Source: Amycolatopsis sp. 195334CR
GTDB taxonomy: Bacteria > Actinomycetota > Actinomycetes > Mycobacteriales > Pseudonocardiaceae
Assembly: GCF_017309385.1 (NCBI RefSeq)
Contig: NZ_JAFJMJ010000003.1
Coordinates: 1,302,001-1,366,000 of the forward strand
DNA: 64,000 nucleotides
Direction of reading: 5' to 3'
Shown: piece after piece, positions 26,372 to 35,381 of the stretch
How the letters are laid out: each line of letters begins with the position of its first letter
Position numbering within the stretch: position 1 is the stretch's first letter
Translations under genes and position numbers: made by a program
Notes under the pieces: generated by a model
The model's input: only the letters and a program-made list of their open reading frames with translations
Told to the model about the DNA's origin: nothing
Databases searched by the model: none

Positions 26372-27506
26372 CGGCGATCGGGTCACCGGCGAGCATCGTC
26401 TCCAGCCGCTTGGCCAGCACGTCCCAGCGCCAGCTGCGGCTGACCCACTCCCGGCCCGCTTCGCCCATGCGCTGGGCGCGGGCCGGGTCGTTCAGCAGCG
26501 CGGCGAGCGTCTCGACCTGCTGCATCAGGTCCCGGCCGTCGACCACGTGCCCGGTCACCTCGTCGAGCACGGTCTCCGGTGCCCCGCCCGAACGCCCGGC
26601 GATCACCGGCAGGCCGGTCGCCGACGCCTCCAGGTAGACGATGCCCAGCCCCTCCACGTCGAGGCCCTTGCCGCGGGTCCGCGCCGGCATGGCGAACACG
26701 TCGCCAGCGGTGTAGTGCGCGGGCAGTTCCTCCCACGGCACCGAACCGGTGAGCACCACGTCCCCGCCGAGGTCGAGCGAGTCCACCAGCCCGGCCAGCT
26801 TCGCGCGGTACGGCCCGCCGCCGACCAGCAGCAGCGCCACGTCCGGCACGCGCTTGCGCAGTTCCAGCATGGCGAGCACGAGCATGTCCTGGCCCTTGCG
26901 GGGCACCAGCCTGGACACGCACACCACGGTCGGCCGGTCGCCGAGGCCGTAGCGCTTGCGGATCGACTCGCGCGCGGCCTGGTCCGGGCGGAACAGCTCG
27001 GTGTCCACACCGGACGGCAGGTGCTCCAGCCCGGCCATCGGCCCGAACGCGGCGGCGAACCGGTTGCGGGTGTACTCGCTGACGAAGGTGACCACGTCGG
27101 CGGTGTCGCCGATCCGCCGCAGCGCCTGCCGCGCGGCGGGCAGCATCGACCAGCCGACCTCGTGCCCGTGCGTGCTGGCCAGCACCCGCTGCGCCCCGGC
27201 CGCCCGCAGCGGGTGGCCGAGCAGCGCGAGCGGCGCCGCCGCGCCGAACCAGACCGCCTCGCACTCGCGCGCCCGCATGATCTGCTTCGCGCGGCGCAGC
27301 ACGCCCGGCGTCGGCACCATCAGCGAGGTCGGGTGGCGCACCACCTCGAACGGGGCGGCCGCGTCGAACTCCGCGTCACCGCGCCACGCCGGTGCGTAGA
27401 CCACCAGGTCGTCCGCGGGCACCCGGGTGGCCAGCGCGTGCAGGTAGGCCTGGATGCCGCCGTGGCGGGGCGGGAAGTCGTTGGTGACCAAGAGCGTTCG
27501 GCGCAC
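26361..27506 (-). CDS. pimB': GDP-mannose-dependent phosphatidylinositol mannoside mannosyltransferase (PimB'-like GT4)
   Basis: A 381-residue GT-B glycosyltransferase. The N-terminal domain opens LLVTNDFPPRHGGIQAYLHAL. The C-terminal GT4 domain contains VCVSRLVPRKGQDML, LLLVGGGPYRAKL and TRGKGLDVEGLGIVYLEASATGLPVIAG, the E-x7-E nucleotide-sugar motif. It strongly resembles mycobacterial PimB' (Rv2188c), which adds the second mannose to phosphatidylinositol on the cytoplasmic side. The next gene upstream is an NlpC/P60 protein, as in M. tuberculosis. The GTG is six bases after a TAGCCT box. The 3' end overlaps the sigma factor gene. Confidence 0.88.
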   Translation of the reverse strand: MRRTLLVTNDFPPRHGGIQAYLHALATRVPADDLVVYAPAWRGDAEFDAAAPFEVVRHPTSLMVPTPGVLRRAKQIMRARECEAVWFGAAAPLALLGHPLRAAGAQRVLASTHGHEVGWSMLPAARQALRRIGDTADVVTFVSEYTRNRFAAAFGPMAGLEHLPSGVDTELFRPDQAARESIRKRYGLGDRPTVVCVSRLVPRKGQDMLVLAMLELRKRVPDVALLLVGGGPYRAKLAGLVDSLDLGGDVVLTGSVPWEELPAHYTAGDVFAMPARTRGKGLDVEGLGIVYLEASATGLPVIAGRSGGAPETVLDEVTGHVVDGRDLMQQVETLAALLNDPARAQRMGEAGREWVSRSWRWDVLAKRLETMLAGDPIAAIR

Positions 27507-27512
27507 CAGGCG

Positions 27513-27518
27513 AGGCTA
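27513..27518 (-). promoter_or_regulatory. Leaderless-type -10 box (TAGCCT) for pimB'
   Basis: On the minus strand TAGCCT ends six bases before the GTG at 27506. No ribosome-binding site is visible. Confidence 0.5.
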
Positions 27519-27528
27519 GCGGGAAGCA

Positions 27529-27564
27529 CGAAGGCCGCCTTCCCCGGGAGGAAGGCGGCCTTCG
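27529..27564 (-). terminator. Hairpin terminator after the NlpC/P60 gene
   Basis: Perfect 15-bp arms (27529-27543 and 27550-27564) with a CCGGGA loop, 20 bp beyond the NlpC/P60 stop. There is no T-run, as is common in high-GC actinobacteria. It separates this gene from the pimB' promoter. Confidence 0.7.
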
Positions 27565-27583
27565 CGTGTGGTTGTCCTGGGCG

Positions 27584-28636
27584 TCAGGCGACGCGGCGGG
27601 CACCCACGTAGTTCTTCTGCAGCGGCGAGACCTTGACCACGTCACCCGTGGTCGGGGCGTGCACCATGTTGCCGCCGCCGATGTAGATGCCGACGTGCGA
27701 GACCGGCGAGTTGTAGAACACCAGATCGCCCGGCTGCAGCTGATCCCGGGGGATCGACTTGCCGAAGGTCGACTGGGCCTTCGAGGTGCGCGGGAGGCTG
27801 ATCCCGGCCTGCTTGTAGGCCCAGCCGGTCAGGCCGGAGCAGTCGAAGGAGTTCGGGCCGGTGGCACCCCAGGAGTAGGGCTTGCCGCGCTTGCCCATGG
27901 CCGCGTCGACCGCGGTCTGGGCGGCGGCACCGGGGGCCTTGATCGGGCCGACGTCTTCGCCGGTGTCCTTCTGCGCGGCCTTGTCACCGTCGCTGAGGTT
28001 GCCGTAGGCGTCCTCGAGCTTGTCCTTCTGGTCCTCGAGCGAGGCCTTGCGCTGCTCGATGTCCGACTTGAGCCGGGAGGCCTCGTCCTTGGCCGCTTGG
28101 GCGCGGCCCTGGGCGTCGGCGGCCAGCTGGCGGGCGTCGGCGGCCTGCTTGAGCGAGCCGGCGTAACCCTGCAGCACGTTGTTCTGGTCGGTGGCCAGCA
28201 CGTCCAGCGCGGACGAGCGGTCCAGGAAGTCCTGGGCCGAGTTGCCGGTCAGCAGCGCGGACATCTTGTTCAGCTGGGCGCCGCTGGTGAACGACGCGCC
28301 GGCGAACTTGTCCACGTCGACCCGGTAGCGCTCGATGTCGGCGCTGGCCGTGCTCTCGGTCTGCTTGGCCGCCTCGAGGTCCTGGTTCGCCTTGTCGAGT
28401 TCGCCCTGCTTGGCCTTCTCGTCCTCGACGGCGTTGAGGTGGTCCTCGTTGAGCTTCTCGGCCTGCTCGGCGAGTTCGCGGTACTTCTTGAGCGCCTCGG
28501 ACTCGCTGCTCGGGGGTTGCTGGGGGGCGAGGATGGGGGTGGCGGTGGCGGGTGCCTGGGACAGCGTCACGGCCGCGATGACGGCGGTGGCTGCCAGAGC
28601 GCCTGAAACCACGCGCTTTACCGGATGCGACTGCAC
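27584..28636 (-). CDS. Secreted NlpC/P60 peptidoglycan endopeptidase (RipC/Rv2190c-like)
   Basis: A 350-residue exported protein: signal peptide (about 1-33), coiled coil (about 45-215) and a C-terminal NlpC/P60 domain (about 235-350). The catalytic Cys is in NSFDCSGLTGWAYKQAG and the His in SPVSHVGIYIGGGNMVHAP. It should cleave peptide stems of peptidoglycan, with the coiled coil as a regulatory or docking region. Position next to pimB' matches Rv2190c in M. tuberculosis. AAAGGAG lies about 12 bases before the GTG, rather far. The 548-bp upstream gap may carry a long leader. Confidence 0.9.
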   Translation of the reverse strand: MQSHPVKRVVSGALAATAVIAAVTLSQAPATATPILAPQQPPSSESEALKKYRELAEQAEKLNEDHLNAVEDEKAKQGELDKANQDLEAAKQTESTASADIERYRVDVDKFAGASFTSGAQLNKMSALLTGNSAQDFLDRSSALDVLATDQNNVLQGYAGSLKQAADARQLAADAQGRAQAAKDEASRLKSDIEQRKASLEDQKDKLEDAYGNLSDGDKAAQKDTGEDVGPIKAPGAAAQTAVDAAMGKRGKPYSWGATGPNSFDCSGLTGWAYKQAGISLPRTSKAQSTFGKSIPRDQLQPGDLVFYNSPVSHVGIYIGGGNMVHAPTTGDVVKVSPLQKNYVGARRVA

Positions 28637-29184
28637 GTCGCGCGTGTCTCCTTTGCGTTCGGCCGCCTCACCGGGACACCTGCGCGACGAGGTCGGGGGC
28701 CCTCGTCACTGGCCGGATGGGCGGACACAGCACCCGTTTCCGGCCGGCGTCGGACAACCGCGCGCCCGGCAGCCACCGCACCAGGCAGGGCAGGCAGAGC
28801 ACGCAGTATTTCCGGTTCAGCTCCCCGACAAAGCTGCTACGGCGGCAATCCCGTGTCGCCATCCCTTGTGCGACGGCTACCGGCCACGAGATCTCGGCCA
28901 GGTTACGAAATAGGGGCCTGCGCGTCCACCATCGGAACGACAAAAACTCTCAGTAGCGAGAGGAATCACCAGATGGACCAGCGGGGACACGATCGGTGTG
29001 ACCAGTGCAACAGTTCACTACTCTGCGATGAGAGAACCGCTCACCCGATGGGATCGACCGCTCGCCGAAACGTCCGGTGGGTGAAGCCGATCACCGGGCC
29101 GTCCGCCGGGCTCTTTCTACCGTGTGGCGATCGCTCGGGCCGGTCGGAAATTCCCGGGATGAGATGGCTCACTAAGCTGCGTTC
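28637..29184. other. Long intergenic region, no convincing gene
   Basis: A 548-bp divergent spacer between the NlpC/P60 gene (-) and the mycothiol-dependent isomerase-like gene (+). It should hold the NlpC/P60 promoter and a possible long leader. I looked for the c-di-AMP (ydaO) riboswitch that often precedes such genes and did not find its conserved CCGACAGCTAACCTCG-like core. A 91-codon minus-strand frame (28668-28943) with a CVLCLPC segment has no ribosome site or recognisable family. Confidence 0.5.
29173..29178 (+). promoter_or_regulatory. Leaderless-type -10 box (TAAGCT)
   Basis: TAAGCT ends six bases before the GTG at 29185. No ribosome-binding site is visible. Confidence 0.45.
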
Positions 29185-29805
29185 GTGGTTGGTGCGGAGG
29201 ATGTGGAAACGGCCGTCGGGCTCGCTTTGACTACGTTGGCCGGCGCGCCGGCGGAGAAGTGGGAAAACCCGGCCGGAACGCTGGCGTGGACCTGCTGGGA
29301 AACCGCCGAGCACCTGGCCGACGACCTGTTCGCCTATGCCGCGCAACTGGGCCTGCGGCGGCCTCCGGTGGACCGGTACGTGCCGTTCGAAATGATCCGC
29401 CGACGGCCCGAAGCACCGGACGGCGTGGTGTTCGCCGATCGCTCGGCGGGGCCGTCCGGGCTGCTCCAGGTGCTCGACTCGTGCGGCGCGCTGCTCGCCG
29501 CGGTGGTGCGCACGGCCCCGCCGACGGCCCGCTGCTTCCACTCGCTCGGCACCGCCGACGCCGCCGGCGCGGCGGCGATGGGCGTGGTGGAGACCCTGGT
29601 GCACACGCACGACCTGGCCGCGGGGCTGGGCCTCACCTGGACCCCGCCCGAGGACCTGTGCGACCGCACCCTGCTCCGCCTGTTCCCGGACGCCCCCACC
29701 GACACCCCGCGCTGGCCGACCCTGCTGTGGGCGACGGGCCGGGGCGACCTCCCCGGCCACCCGCGCCCGACGTCGTGGCGCTGGGACAGCTCGATCCGCG
29801 CCTAG
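29185..29805 (+). CDS. Maleylpyruvate isomerase/DinB-fold (mycothiol-dependent type) protein
   Basis: A 206-residue four-helix-bundle protein. The N-terminal half contains WTCWETAEHLADDLFAYAAQL, with a His at the expected metal position, and the later VVETLVHTHDLAAGLGL provides the H-x-x-x-D/H metal-binding pair of the mycothiol-dependent maleylpyruvate isomerase N-terminal superfamily. Such proteins are probable thiol-S-transferases or isomerases that use mycothiol. The exact reaction cannot be read from sequence. It is monocistronic and converges on a VanY-type gene across palindrome copy 2. Confidence 0.78.
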   Translation: MVGAEDVETAVGLALTTLAGAPAEKWENPAGTLAWTCWETAEHLADDLFAYAAQLGLRRPPVDRYVPFEMIRRRPEAPDGVVFADRSAGPSGLLQVLDSCGALLAAVVRTAPPTARCFHSLGTADAAGAAAMGVVETLVHTHDLAAGLGLTWTPPEDLCDRTLLRLFPDAPTDTPRWPTLLWATGRGDLPGHPRPTSWRWDSSIRA

Positions 29806-29821
29806 GCCCCGGCGAGGCGCT

Positions 29822-29868
29822 GTGAATGTGGCTTTCACTGCGGAATGTGCAGTGAAAGCCACCTTCAC
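29822..29868. repeat. Convergent-intergenic palindrome, family 1, copy 2
   Basis: 20-bp arms (29822-29841 and 29849-29868) with a 7-nt loop and one mismatch (ACCTTCAC instead of ACATTCAC). It lies between the stops at 29805 (+) and 29878 (-). It is the only imperfect copy within the 17-bp conserved arm. Confidence 0.9.
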
Positions 29869-29877
29869 CGCACACGC

Positions 29878-31659
29878 TCAGCGCCCGGCGAACTCCCAGT
29901 GCCAGGGTTCTTCCCGGCCCCGTCCCGGCTGCGCCCAGCCCGGGTTGACCCAGCCGTACGAGCGCGCGTTCGCCGCCAGCCAGCCGTACTCCGGCGTGCC
30001 GAACGACTGCACCCCGCCGCACATGTCCACCGCGAGCCCCCAGCCGTGGTTGCTCGTGCCCGGCACGGCGGCCAGCGAGGGCTTCCGCCGGTACAGGTCC
30101 ACCTGACCGGCGAACGTGCGGTACGAGTCCGTCACGCACAGCGGACGGCCGAACGTCCCGGCGAAGGCCGACGACAGCGCGGCGAACGTCTGCGCCGCGT
30201 CGCACCTCAGCACGTGGGAGCCGATGCCGATGGGGCACAGCGCGCCCGCCGGGATCAGGCCGTTCGGGAACCCGCCCCACGCGCCGGCCGCCTGGTCGGT
30301 GCCGGGGGCGGCGGGCGGCAGTTCGACGCCACCACACCGCCAGGTCAGTTCCCCCGGACCCCGCTGCGGCACCGGCACGGCCTCCCGCGTGCCCAGCGCG
30401 GGCCTGGCCACGCCGAGCACGCTGTCCCCGGCGGGCAGGTCGGCGACCACCACCCCGGCCAGCCGGGCGTCCGCGGCGAGCATGGTGCGGCTGTCCAGCA
30501 CCACCCCGACCGACTGCACCCCGTACTTCGCCGGCCCGATGAACACCAGGTCACCCGGCTGGGCGTCGGCGAGCGGCACCGGCTTGCCCACCGCCAGCTG
30601 CTCCCCCGCCGAACCCGGCAGCGGCAACCCGGCCCCGGAGAACACCGAGCGCACCAGCCCGTCGCACGAGTACGCCACCGGCCCCTCGCCACCGTCCTTG
30701 GGCACGTACGGCTTGCCGAGCGCCCCGATGCCCGCGGTCACCGCGTCGATGGTCTCCTTCGGCAGCACCAGTATCCGCTGACCGTCCACACTGGACTCCG
30801 CGACGCCGGCCTGCGGGCCGCCGGAACCGGCCAGCGGCCGTAACCCGGCGGGCAGCTTCGCCGGATCGGCCAGCGCCGCGGCCGAGGGCGGTTTGATCCC
30901 GGCCGCCGCGAGCCGGTCGGTGTAGGCCTTCCAGTTCGACGCGGTCTGCGAGTTCCGGTCCCGCTGCGCCCGCTGCTGCTCGACGACCGCGGCGTTGGCG
31001 TCGTCGATCGGGCCGCGCAGTTCCGAGCTGATCGCGTCCGCGCGGTTGGTGGCGTCCCCGTTGCGACTGTCCAATTCGGCCTTGCGCTCGGCGGCCGTCT
31101 TCTCCGCACCCGCCGCGACGCCCTCCGCTTCGACCGCCCTGCGTTGCCGGTCCAGCGCGCTGTTGAGGCGAGCGTCCTGGTCCTCGCGCAGGTGGTCCAC
31201 CATGGACTTGCCGTTGAGCAGATCGCTGGCGTTGGTGGCGCTGAACAACAACCGCACGTTGTCGGGCCGCCCCAGCGAGGTGAACACCGATCTGGTGAAC
31301 TCGTCGGCTTCCCCGCGGATGGCGGTCAACTGCGCTTCGGCGTCCAGCCGCTCGGCGGTGGCGTGCTGCAGTTGCGCGGTCGCGGTGCCGAGTTCGGCTT
31401 CGGCGGCCTCGATCCGCCCGGCCAGCTCACCGAGTTCCTTCTGCACGTCCGAGGCGGTGCGCTGGAGATCGGCGACCTTGGGATCGGCGAACGCCTCACC
31501 CGGCCGCGGGTCCCCCGGCCCGGTCCCCGGCGCCACCCCGGCTTCCACGCGCAGATCCCCGGGATCCGCGGGCACGTCGTTCTGGGCGCCCGCCGTCGGG
31601 GCCACGAGCAGCGCGCCCGCGAACACCAGCGGCAGCGCCAGGCCGGCTCTGGCCCGCAT
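29878..31659 (-). CDS. Secreted fusion: coiled coil, degenerate NlpC/P60 domain and VanY-type D-Ala-D-Ala carboxypeptidase
   Basis: A 593-residue exported protein: signal peptide (about 1-26), coiled coil (about 60-260), NlpC/P60-like domain (about 315-430) and M15B/VanY domain (about 455-593). The VanY zinc motifs are intact: SNHGWGLAVDM (H-x6-D) and EPWHWEF. The NlpC domain keeps its Cys (YSCDGLVRSVF), but the catalytic His segment, normally H-V-G-I, is QSVGVVLD, so that domain is probably inactive and may only bind. The ATG at 31659 follows GGTGGAGG; an ATG at 31686 is also possible. It likely trims peptidoglycan stem peptides. Confidence 0.85.
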   Translation of the reverse strand: MRARAGLALPLVFAGALLVAPTAGAQNDVPADPGDLRVEAGVAPGTGPGDPRPGEAFADPKVADLQRTASDVQKELGELAGRIEAAEAELGTATAQLQHATAERLDAEAQLTAIRGEADEFTRSVFTSLGRPDNVRLLFSATNASDLLNGKSMVDHLREDQDARLNSALDRQRRAVEAEGVAAGAEKTAAERKAELDSRNGDATNRADAISSELRGPIDDANAAVVEQQRAQRDRNSQTASNWKAYTDRLAAAGIKPPSAAALADPAKLPAGLRPLAGSGGPQAGVAESSVDGQRILVLPKETIDAVTAGIGALGKPYVPKDGGEGPVAYSCDGLVRSVFSGAGLPLPGSAGEQLAVGKPVPLADAQPGDLVFIGPAKYGVQSVGVVLDSRTMLAADARLAGVVVADLPAGDSVLGVARPALGTREAVPVPQRGPGELTWRCGGVELPPAAPGTDQAAGAWGGFPNGLIPAGALCPIGIGSHVLRCDAAQTFAALSSAFAGTFGRPLCVTDSYRTFAGQVDLYRRKPSLAAVPGTSNHGWGLAVDMCGGVQSFGTPEYGWLAANARSYGWVNPGWAQPGRGREEPWHWEFAGR

Positions 31660-31750
31660 CCACGTCCTCCACCTGGTCGACAACACCGGACAAACGCTTG
31701 TTGTCCTACCGTCATCAACGGGCGAGGGCCACTCGGGTCACTCCTCGGAA

Positions 31751-31804
31751 CGGTTGCGGTTCGGCATCGGGGCCCGAGGACCACGCGCTGCCGAACCGCA
31801 ACCG
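31751..31804 (-). terminator. Hairpin after the ABC permease gene
   Basis: Perfect 16-bp arms (31751-31766 and 31789-31804) around a 22-nt loop, seven bases beyond the permease stop. Probable transcription end of the PadR-ABC operon. Confidence 0.65.
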
Positions 31805-31811
31805 CTCCCCC

Positions 31812-34130
31812 CTACTCCGCGCGCAGGCCGTCCAGCCTGGTCACCTGACGCAGCAACGGCCAGGTCAGCGCCGTGGTGACCAGCACGGCCAGCACCGCCG
31901 CGCCGCCCATGGTGAGGAGCAGGCCGACGTCGAGGGTGAACGGCAGCCCGACGTACCGCAGCGTCGGCACGGTCAGCCCGAGCCCGGCCGCGATCGCCAG
32001 CACCACCCCGACCAGCACCGGGATCGCGTTCTGCCACAGCGATCCGCGGGCCAGCACCGACAACGGCACCCCGGACGCCGACAGCGCCGCCAGCGGCCGC
32101 CGCCGCTCGACGATCTGCTCGATGGACAGCATGAGCAGGCTCAGCGCCGCCACCGAGAGCACGAACGCCGAGGCCGCCAGCAGCGCGGCGCGGAAGGTGC
32201 CCGTGCGCTCGTCGAGCTGGGCGCTCACCACCCCGGGTTGCTGGACCGCCCGCACGTGGACGTCCCAGCCCAGCGGGCTGAGCGCGGCGGCGGCCCGGTC
32301 GATCACCGCGTTGGGCTCCCCCGGCCCCGACACGGTGAAGGTGATCGAACCGTCCGGCCGCACCGAACCGAGCGCGCCCGGGGTGACCAGCAGGTTCCCC
32401 GTCACCATCTGGGCGGCCTCGGCACCGGGCACCGTCCGCACCTGCGCCGGCACCGTCCACATCGGACCCGGCCGCGGTTCGCCGTTCTGGTAGCCGTAGA
32501 ACTGCAGCTCTCCGGTCGGCGGCCCGGTCCACGGTTGCGAAGAGCCTTCCGGGACGCCGACGGCGAACACGTCGCCGTCCGCGCACGAAGGCAGGTTCGC
32601 CATGGTCCGCAACGCGGCGCAGTCCCCGATCTCCACGCCGGTCGAGTCGCGCCCGGACTTGGCCCCGGGCGGCCGCAGCGTGGCCGAGGCCACCTCGTGC
32701 ACCCCGGTCAGGCCCGGCACCCCGGCGAGCCGCTGCCGCACCTCGTCCGCGTGCCCGCCGTCCGTCACGATCTCGGCGGCCAGCGCCTGGGGCGGCTGCC
32801 AGCCGGTGCGCTTGGCGTCGTCGGCGGTCAGCGAGACCATCAGCGTCTGGATCAGGATGGTGCCGGCCAGCACGACCACGAGCCCGGACACCACCCGGCT
32901 CGCCGTCCCCCCGTCCATCTGCAGCCGTCGCACCGCGAACTGCAGCGACGGCGTACCGCCGCGCAACCCGCGCACCACCTTCTCCACCGCCCACGGCAGC
33001 AGGGCGGCCACCCCGATCAGCAGCAGCGCGCTGCCCACGCTCAACGCGATGCCCACCGCGTCGCCGTTGTCCCGCTCCTCGGCGAGCAGCGTGAGCCCCA
33101 TCAGCAGCGCGCCCAGCCCGGTGATCCCCCAGCGCCACCACATCCGGCGCTTGATCGGCTTGCTCTGCCGCACCACGCCCAGCGGTTCGACGATGGTCCG
33201 GCGCAGGCCGAAGATCGCCGTGCCGACGGCGAGCCCGGGCACGAGCAGCGCGATCAGCACGGCCAGCTGCCACGGCGGCACGAAGTCCTCCGGGAACAGC
33301 TTCAGCCCGAACAGGTCGAGCTGCCCGATCAGCGGGCGCAGCGCGAGGAACAACGCAGTGCCCACCACGAGCCCGGCGAGCGCGCCGAGCAGCGACTCGG
33401 CCGCGGCGATCCGGCGCACCTGCCGCGCGTCCACGCCGAGCAGCCGCAGCGCGGCGAGCCGGCGTTCGCGTTGCGCCGCGCCCATCCGGGACGCGGTGGT
33501 GACGAAGATCAGCAGCGGCAGCAGCAGCGCCACCACGATCGGCGCCATCAGCAACGCCGTGGTGGCGTCGAGCATGAACCCGTCAGGCGGCACCCCGAAG
33601 CCGGTGACCAGTTCGGTGCCCTCGGTCTGGCTGAGCCGCTCGACCGTGGTGCCGAGGTAGAGCTTCAGGTCGCCCGCGTCGTCCAGCCCCGCCTTGCCGA
33701 TCTCCCCGGCCACCGTGCCGGGCACGCGTGCCCGCACCGAGTCGCCCTTCGGCCCGGCGAGCAGTTCGGCCACCGCGGGCGAGACGAACAGCTCCCCCGG
33801 CGCCGGGATCCGGTCGAGACCGGGTGGCACCGGCGAATTCGGCCCGCTCGCCGCGACCACGTGCGTGACCAGGTAGTCGTCGTCCAGCTCGGTGTACCAG
33901 CCGTAGGAGTGGAGCGGGTCCACCCCCGGCCGCGGGTCGGTGACCTCGGCGTTCGCCGCCTCCCGCGCGTCGTACTCGGAAACCACGTTCCCGACCGAGG
34001 CGGCGGGCAGCAGGATCGCCACCACCAGTGCCACGCCGATGGTGGTCATCACCAGCCGCAGCAGCGCCTGCCCGGACATCCGGCCGCCCCCGACGGCCAG
34101 CCGGAGCCCGAGCACCAGGTCGCGGATCAC
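31812..34130 (-). CDS. ABC transporter permease, FtsX/MacB-like
   Basis: A 772-residue permease with the duplicated FtsX layout: an N-terminal membrane helix (about 28-50), an extracellular domain, three helices (about 195-330), a central helix region (about 345-395), a second extracellular domain (about 430-620), and three C-terminal helices (about 640-755). Such permeases pair with an ATPase for peptide or drug export or lipoprotein/cell-envelope signalling. The GTG overlaps the ATPase stop (GTGA). The operon is headed by a PadR repressor, which suggests induction by an antibiotic or small molecule. Confidence 0.88.
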   Translation of the reverse strand: MIRDLVLGLRLAVGGGRMSGQALLRLVMTTIGVALVVAILLPAASVGNVVSEYDAREAANAEVTDPRPGVDPLHSYGWYTELDDDYLVTHVVAASGPNSPVPPGLDRIPAPGELFVSPAVAELLAGPKGDSVRARVPGTVAGEIGKAGLDDAGDLKLYLGTTVERLSQTEGTELVTGFGVPPDGFMLDATTALLMAPIVVALLLPLLIFVTTASRMGAAQRERRLAALRLLGVDARQVRRIAAAESLLGALAGLVVGTALFLALRPLIGQLDLFGLKLFPEDFVPPWQLAVLIALLVPGLAVGTAIFGLRRTIVEPLGVVRQSKPIKRRMWWRWGITGLGALLMGLTLLAEERDNGDAVGIALSVGSALLLIGVAALLPWAVEKVVRGLRGGTPSLQFAVRRLQMDGGTASRVVSGLVVVLAGTILIQTLMVSLTADDAKRTGWQPPQALAAEIVTDGGHADEVRQRLAGVPGLTGVHEVASATLRPPGAKSGRDSTGVEIGDCAALRTMANLPSCADGDVFAVGVPEGSSQPWTGPPTGELQFYGYQNGEPRPGPMWTVPAQVRTVPGAEAAQMVTGNLLVTPGALGSVRPDGSITFTVSGPGEPNAVIDRAAAALSPLGWDVHVRAVQQPGVVSAQLDERTGTFRAALLAASAFVLSVAALSLLMLSIEQIVERRRPLAALSASGVPLSVLARGSLWQNAIPVLVGVVLAIAAGLGLTVPTLRYVGLPFTLDVGLLLTMGGAAVLAVLVTTALTWPLLRQVTRLDGLRAE

Positions 34131-34807
34131 GAGACCAGCTCCCGATCACTCGCCTTCCCGTCGCGCACCACGACCTCGCGATCGGAATACGCGGCGACGC
34201 GGGGTTCGTGCGTCACCAGCACCACCGCGGCCTGCGTGGTGCGCGCGGCGTCGGTGAGCATGCGCATCACCATCTCGCCGTTGAGCGAGTCCAGCGCCCC
34301 GGTCGGCTCGTCGGCGAAGATCACCTTCGGCCCGGTGACCAGCGCCCTGGCCACCGCCACCCGCTGCCCCTGCCCACCGGAGACGTCACCGGGACGGCGT
34401 CCGCCCAGCTCACCGACCTCGAGCCGGTCCAGCCACTGGCGGGCCTTGGCCTCGGCGGGGCCCCGCTTGACCCCGGTCAGCCGCAGCGGCAGCGCCACGT
34501 TCTCCAGGCAGGTCAGCTCCGGTACGAGCTGGCCGAACTGGAAGACGAAGCCGAAATCGGTGCGGCGCAGCGCGCTGCGCTCCTTGTCGCTCATGCCGAT
34601 CAGGTCGCGGCCCTGGTACTCGATCGCGCCCGAGTCCGGGGTGACGATCCCGGCGAGGCAGTGCAGCAGCGTCGACTTGCCGGAACCGGACGGGCCCATC
34701 ACGGCGAGGACCTCACCGGCGCGCACCGAGACGTCCGCCCCGCGCAGGGCGCTGGTCTGGCCGAAGGACTTGTGCAGGTCACGCGCCCGCAGCAGTGGCT
34801 GGTTCAC
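34127..34807 (-). CDS. ABC transporter ATPase (LolD/MacB type)
   Basis: A 226-residue ATPase. Walker A is GPSGSGKSTLL (about 38-48), the signature motif is DVSGGQGQRVAVARAL and Walker B is VIFADEPTGALD, with FQFGQLVPELTCLENVALPL in the Q-loop region typical of MacB/LolD ATPases. The GTG at 34807 overlaps the padR stop (GTGA). The same frame stays open upstream through padR but with no plausible start. It powers the permease encoded next. Confidence 0.93.
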   Translation of the reverse strand: MNQPLLRARDLHKSFGQTSALRGADVSVRAGEVLAVMGPSGSGKSTLLHCLAGIVTPDSGAIEYQGRDLIGMSDKERSALRRTDFGFVFQFGQLVPELTCLENVALPLRLTGVKRGPAEAKARQWLDRLEVGELGGRRPGDVSGGQGQRVAVARALVTGPKVIFADEPTGALDSLNGEMVMRMLTDAARTTQAAVVLVTHEPRVAAYSDREVVVRDGKASDRELVS

Positions 34808-35328
34808 GCGCGCACCGCCTCGGCGAGCGCGTCCAGCCTGGCCGCGGTCAGCTCCAGCCACCGGAGGTCGGCCTCCAGGTGGAACAACGCGTGGTCGCAG
34901 ATCAACTGGTCGGCCAAGTCTCCCCCGGTCTTGCGCTTGGTCAGCTCCCGCATCACCTTCAGGTGCGCGGCGCGCTGGCTGTCCAGCACGTCGGTGGCGC
35001 TGCGGCCGGACAGCAGCGCGAGCACCACCTTCGTGTAGAGCGTGTTCTGCAGGTACGGCTCCGGGCTCTCCGGCGTGGCCAGCCACGACTCGACGTCGGT
35101 GACCCCGGCGTCGGTGATGGTGTAGCGCTTGCGGTCCGGACCGTCCCCCTGTTCGACGCCCGCCTCGACGACCAGCCCGTTGCGCAGCAGTCGCGAGAGC
35201 GTCGAGTACACCTGCCCGTAGGCGAGCGGGCGCCCCTGGGCGAACTGCTCGTCGTACGAGCGCTTCAGGTCGTAGCCGTGTCGCGGCCCCGTTTCCAGCA
35301 GGGCGAGCAATGTGCGCGATACCGACAT
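34804..35328 (-). CDS. PadR family transcriptional regulator
   Basis: A 174-residue PadR protein. The winged-helix domain begins SRTLLALLETGPRHGYDLKRSYDEQF and continues YGQVYSTLSRLLRNGLVVEAG (residues 4-60). The C-terminal half is the helical dimerisation domain (HLKVMRELTKRK, DHALFHLEADLRWLEL). It is the first gene of a three-gene operon with an ABC exporter, joined by GTGA overlaps. GGAGG precedes the ATG at 35328. A perfect inverted repeat upstream is the likely operator. Confidence 0.92.
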   Translation of the reverse strand: MSVSRTLLALLETGPRHGYDLKRSYDEQFAQGRPLAYGQVYSTLSRLLRNGLVVEAGVEQGDGPDRKRYTITDAGVTDVESWLATPESPEPYLQNTLYTKVVLALLSGRSATDVLDSQRAAHLKVMRELTKRKTGGDLADQLICDHALFHLEADLRWLELTAARLDALAEAVRA

Positions 35329-35381
35329 GCGACCTCCTTCCCCATGATCTTGCTTGCCTGTGCGAGGGACTATACACGGTA

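Noticed and set aside
28668..28943. 91-residue minus-strand frame with a CVLCLPC segment
   Set aside because: No ribosome site, no recognisable family, overlaps the expected leader of the NlpC/P60 gene.
28637..28960. Possible c-di-AMP (ydaO) riboswitch upstream of the NlpC/P60 gene
   Set aside because: Context fits, but the conserved CCGACAGCTAACCTCG-type core and expected GGAG-proximal stem were not found on the minus strand.
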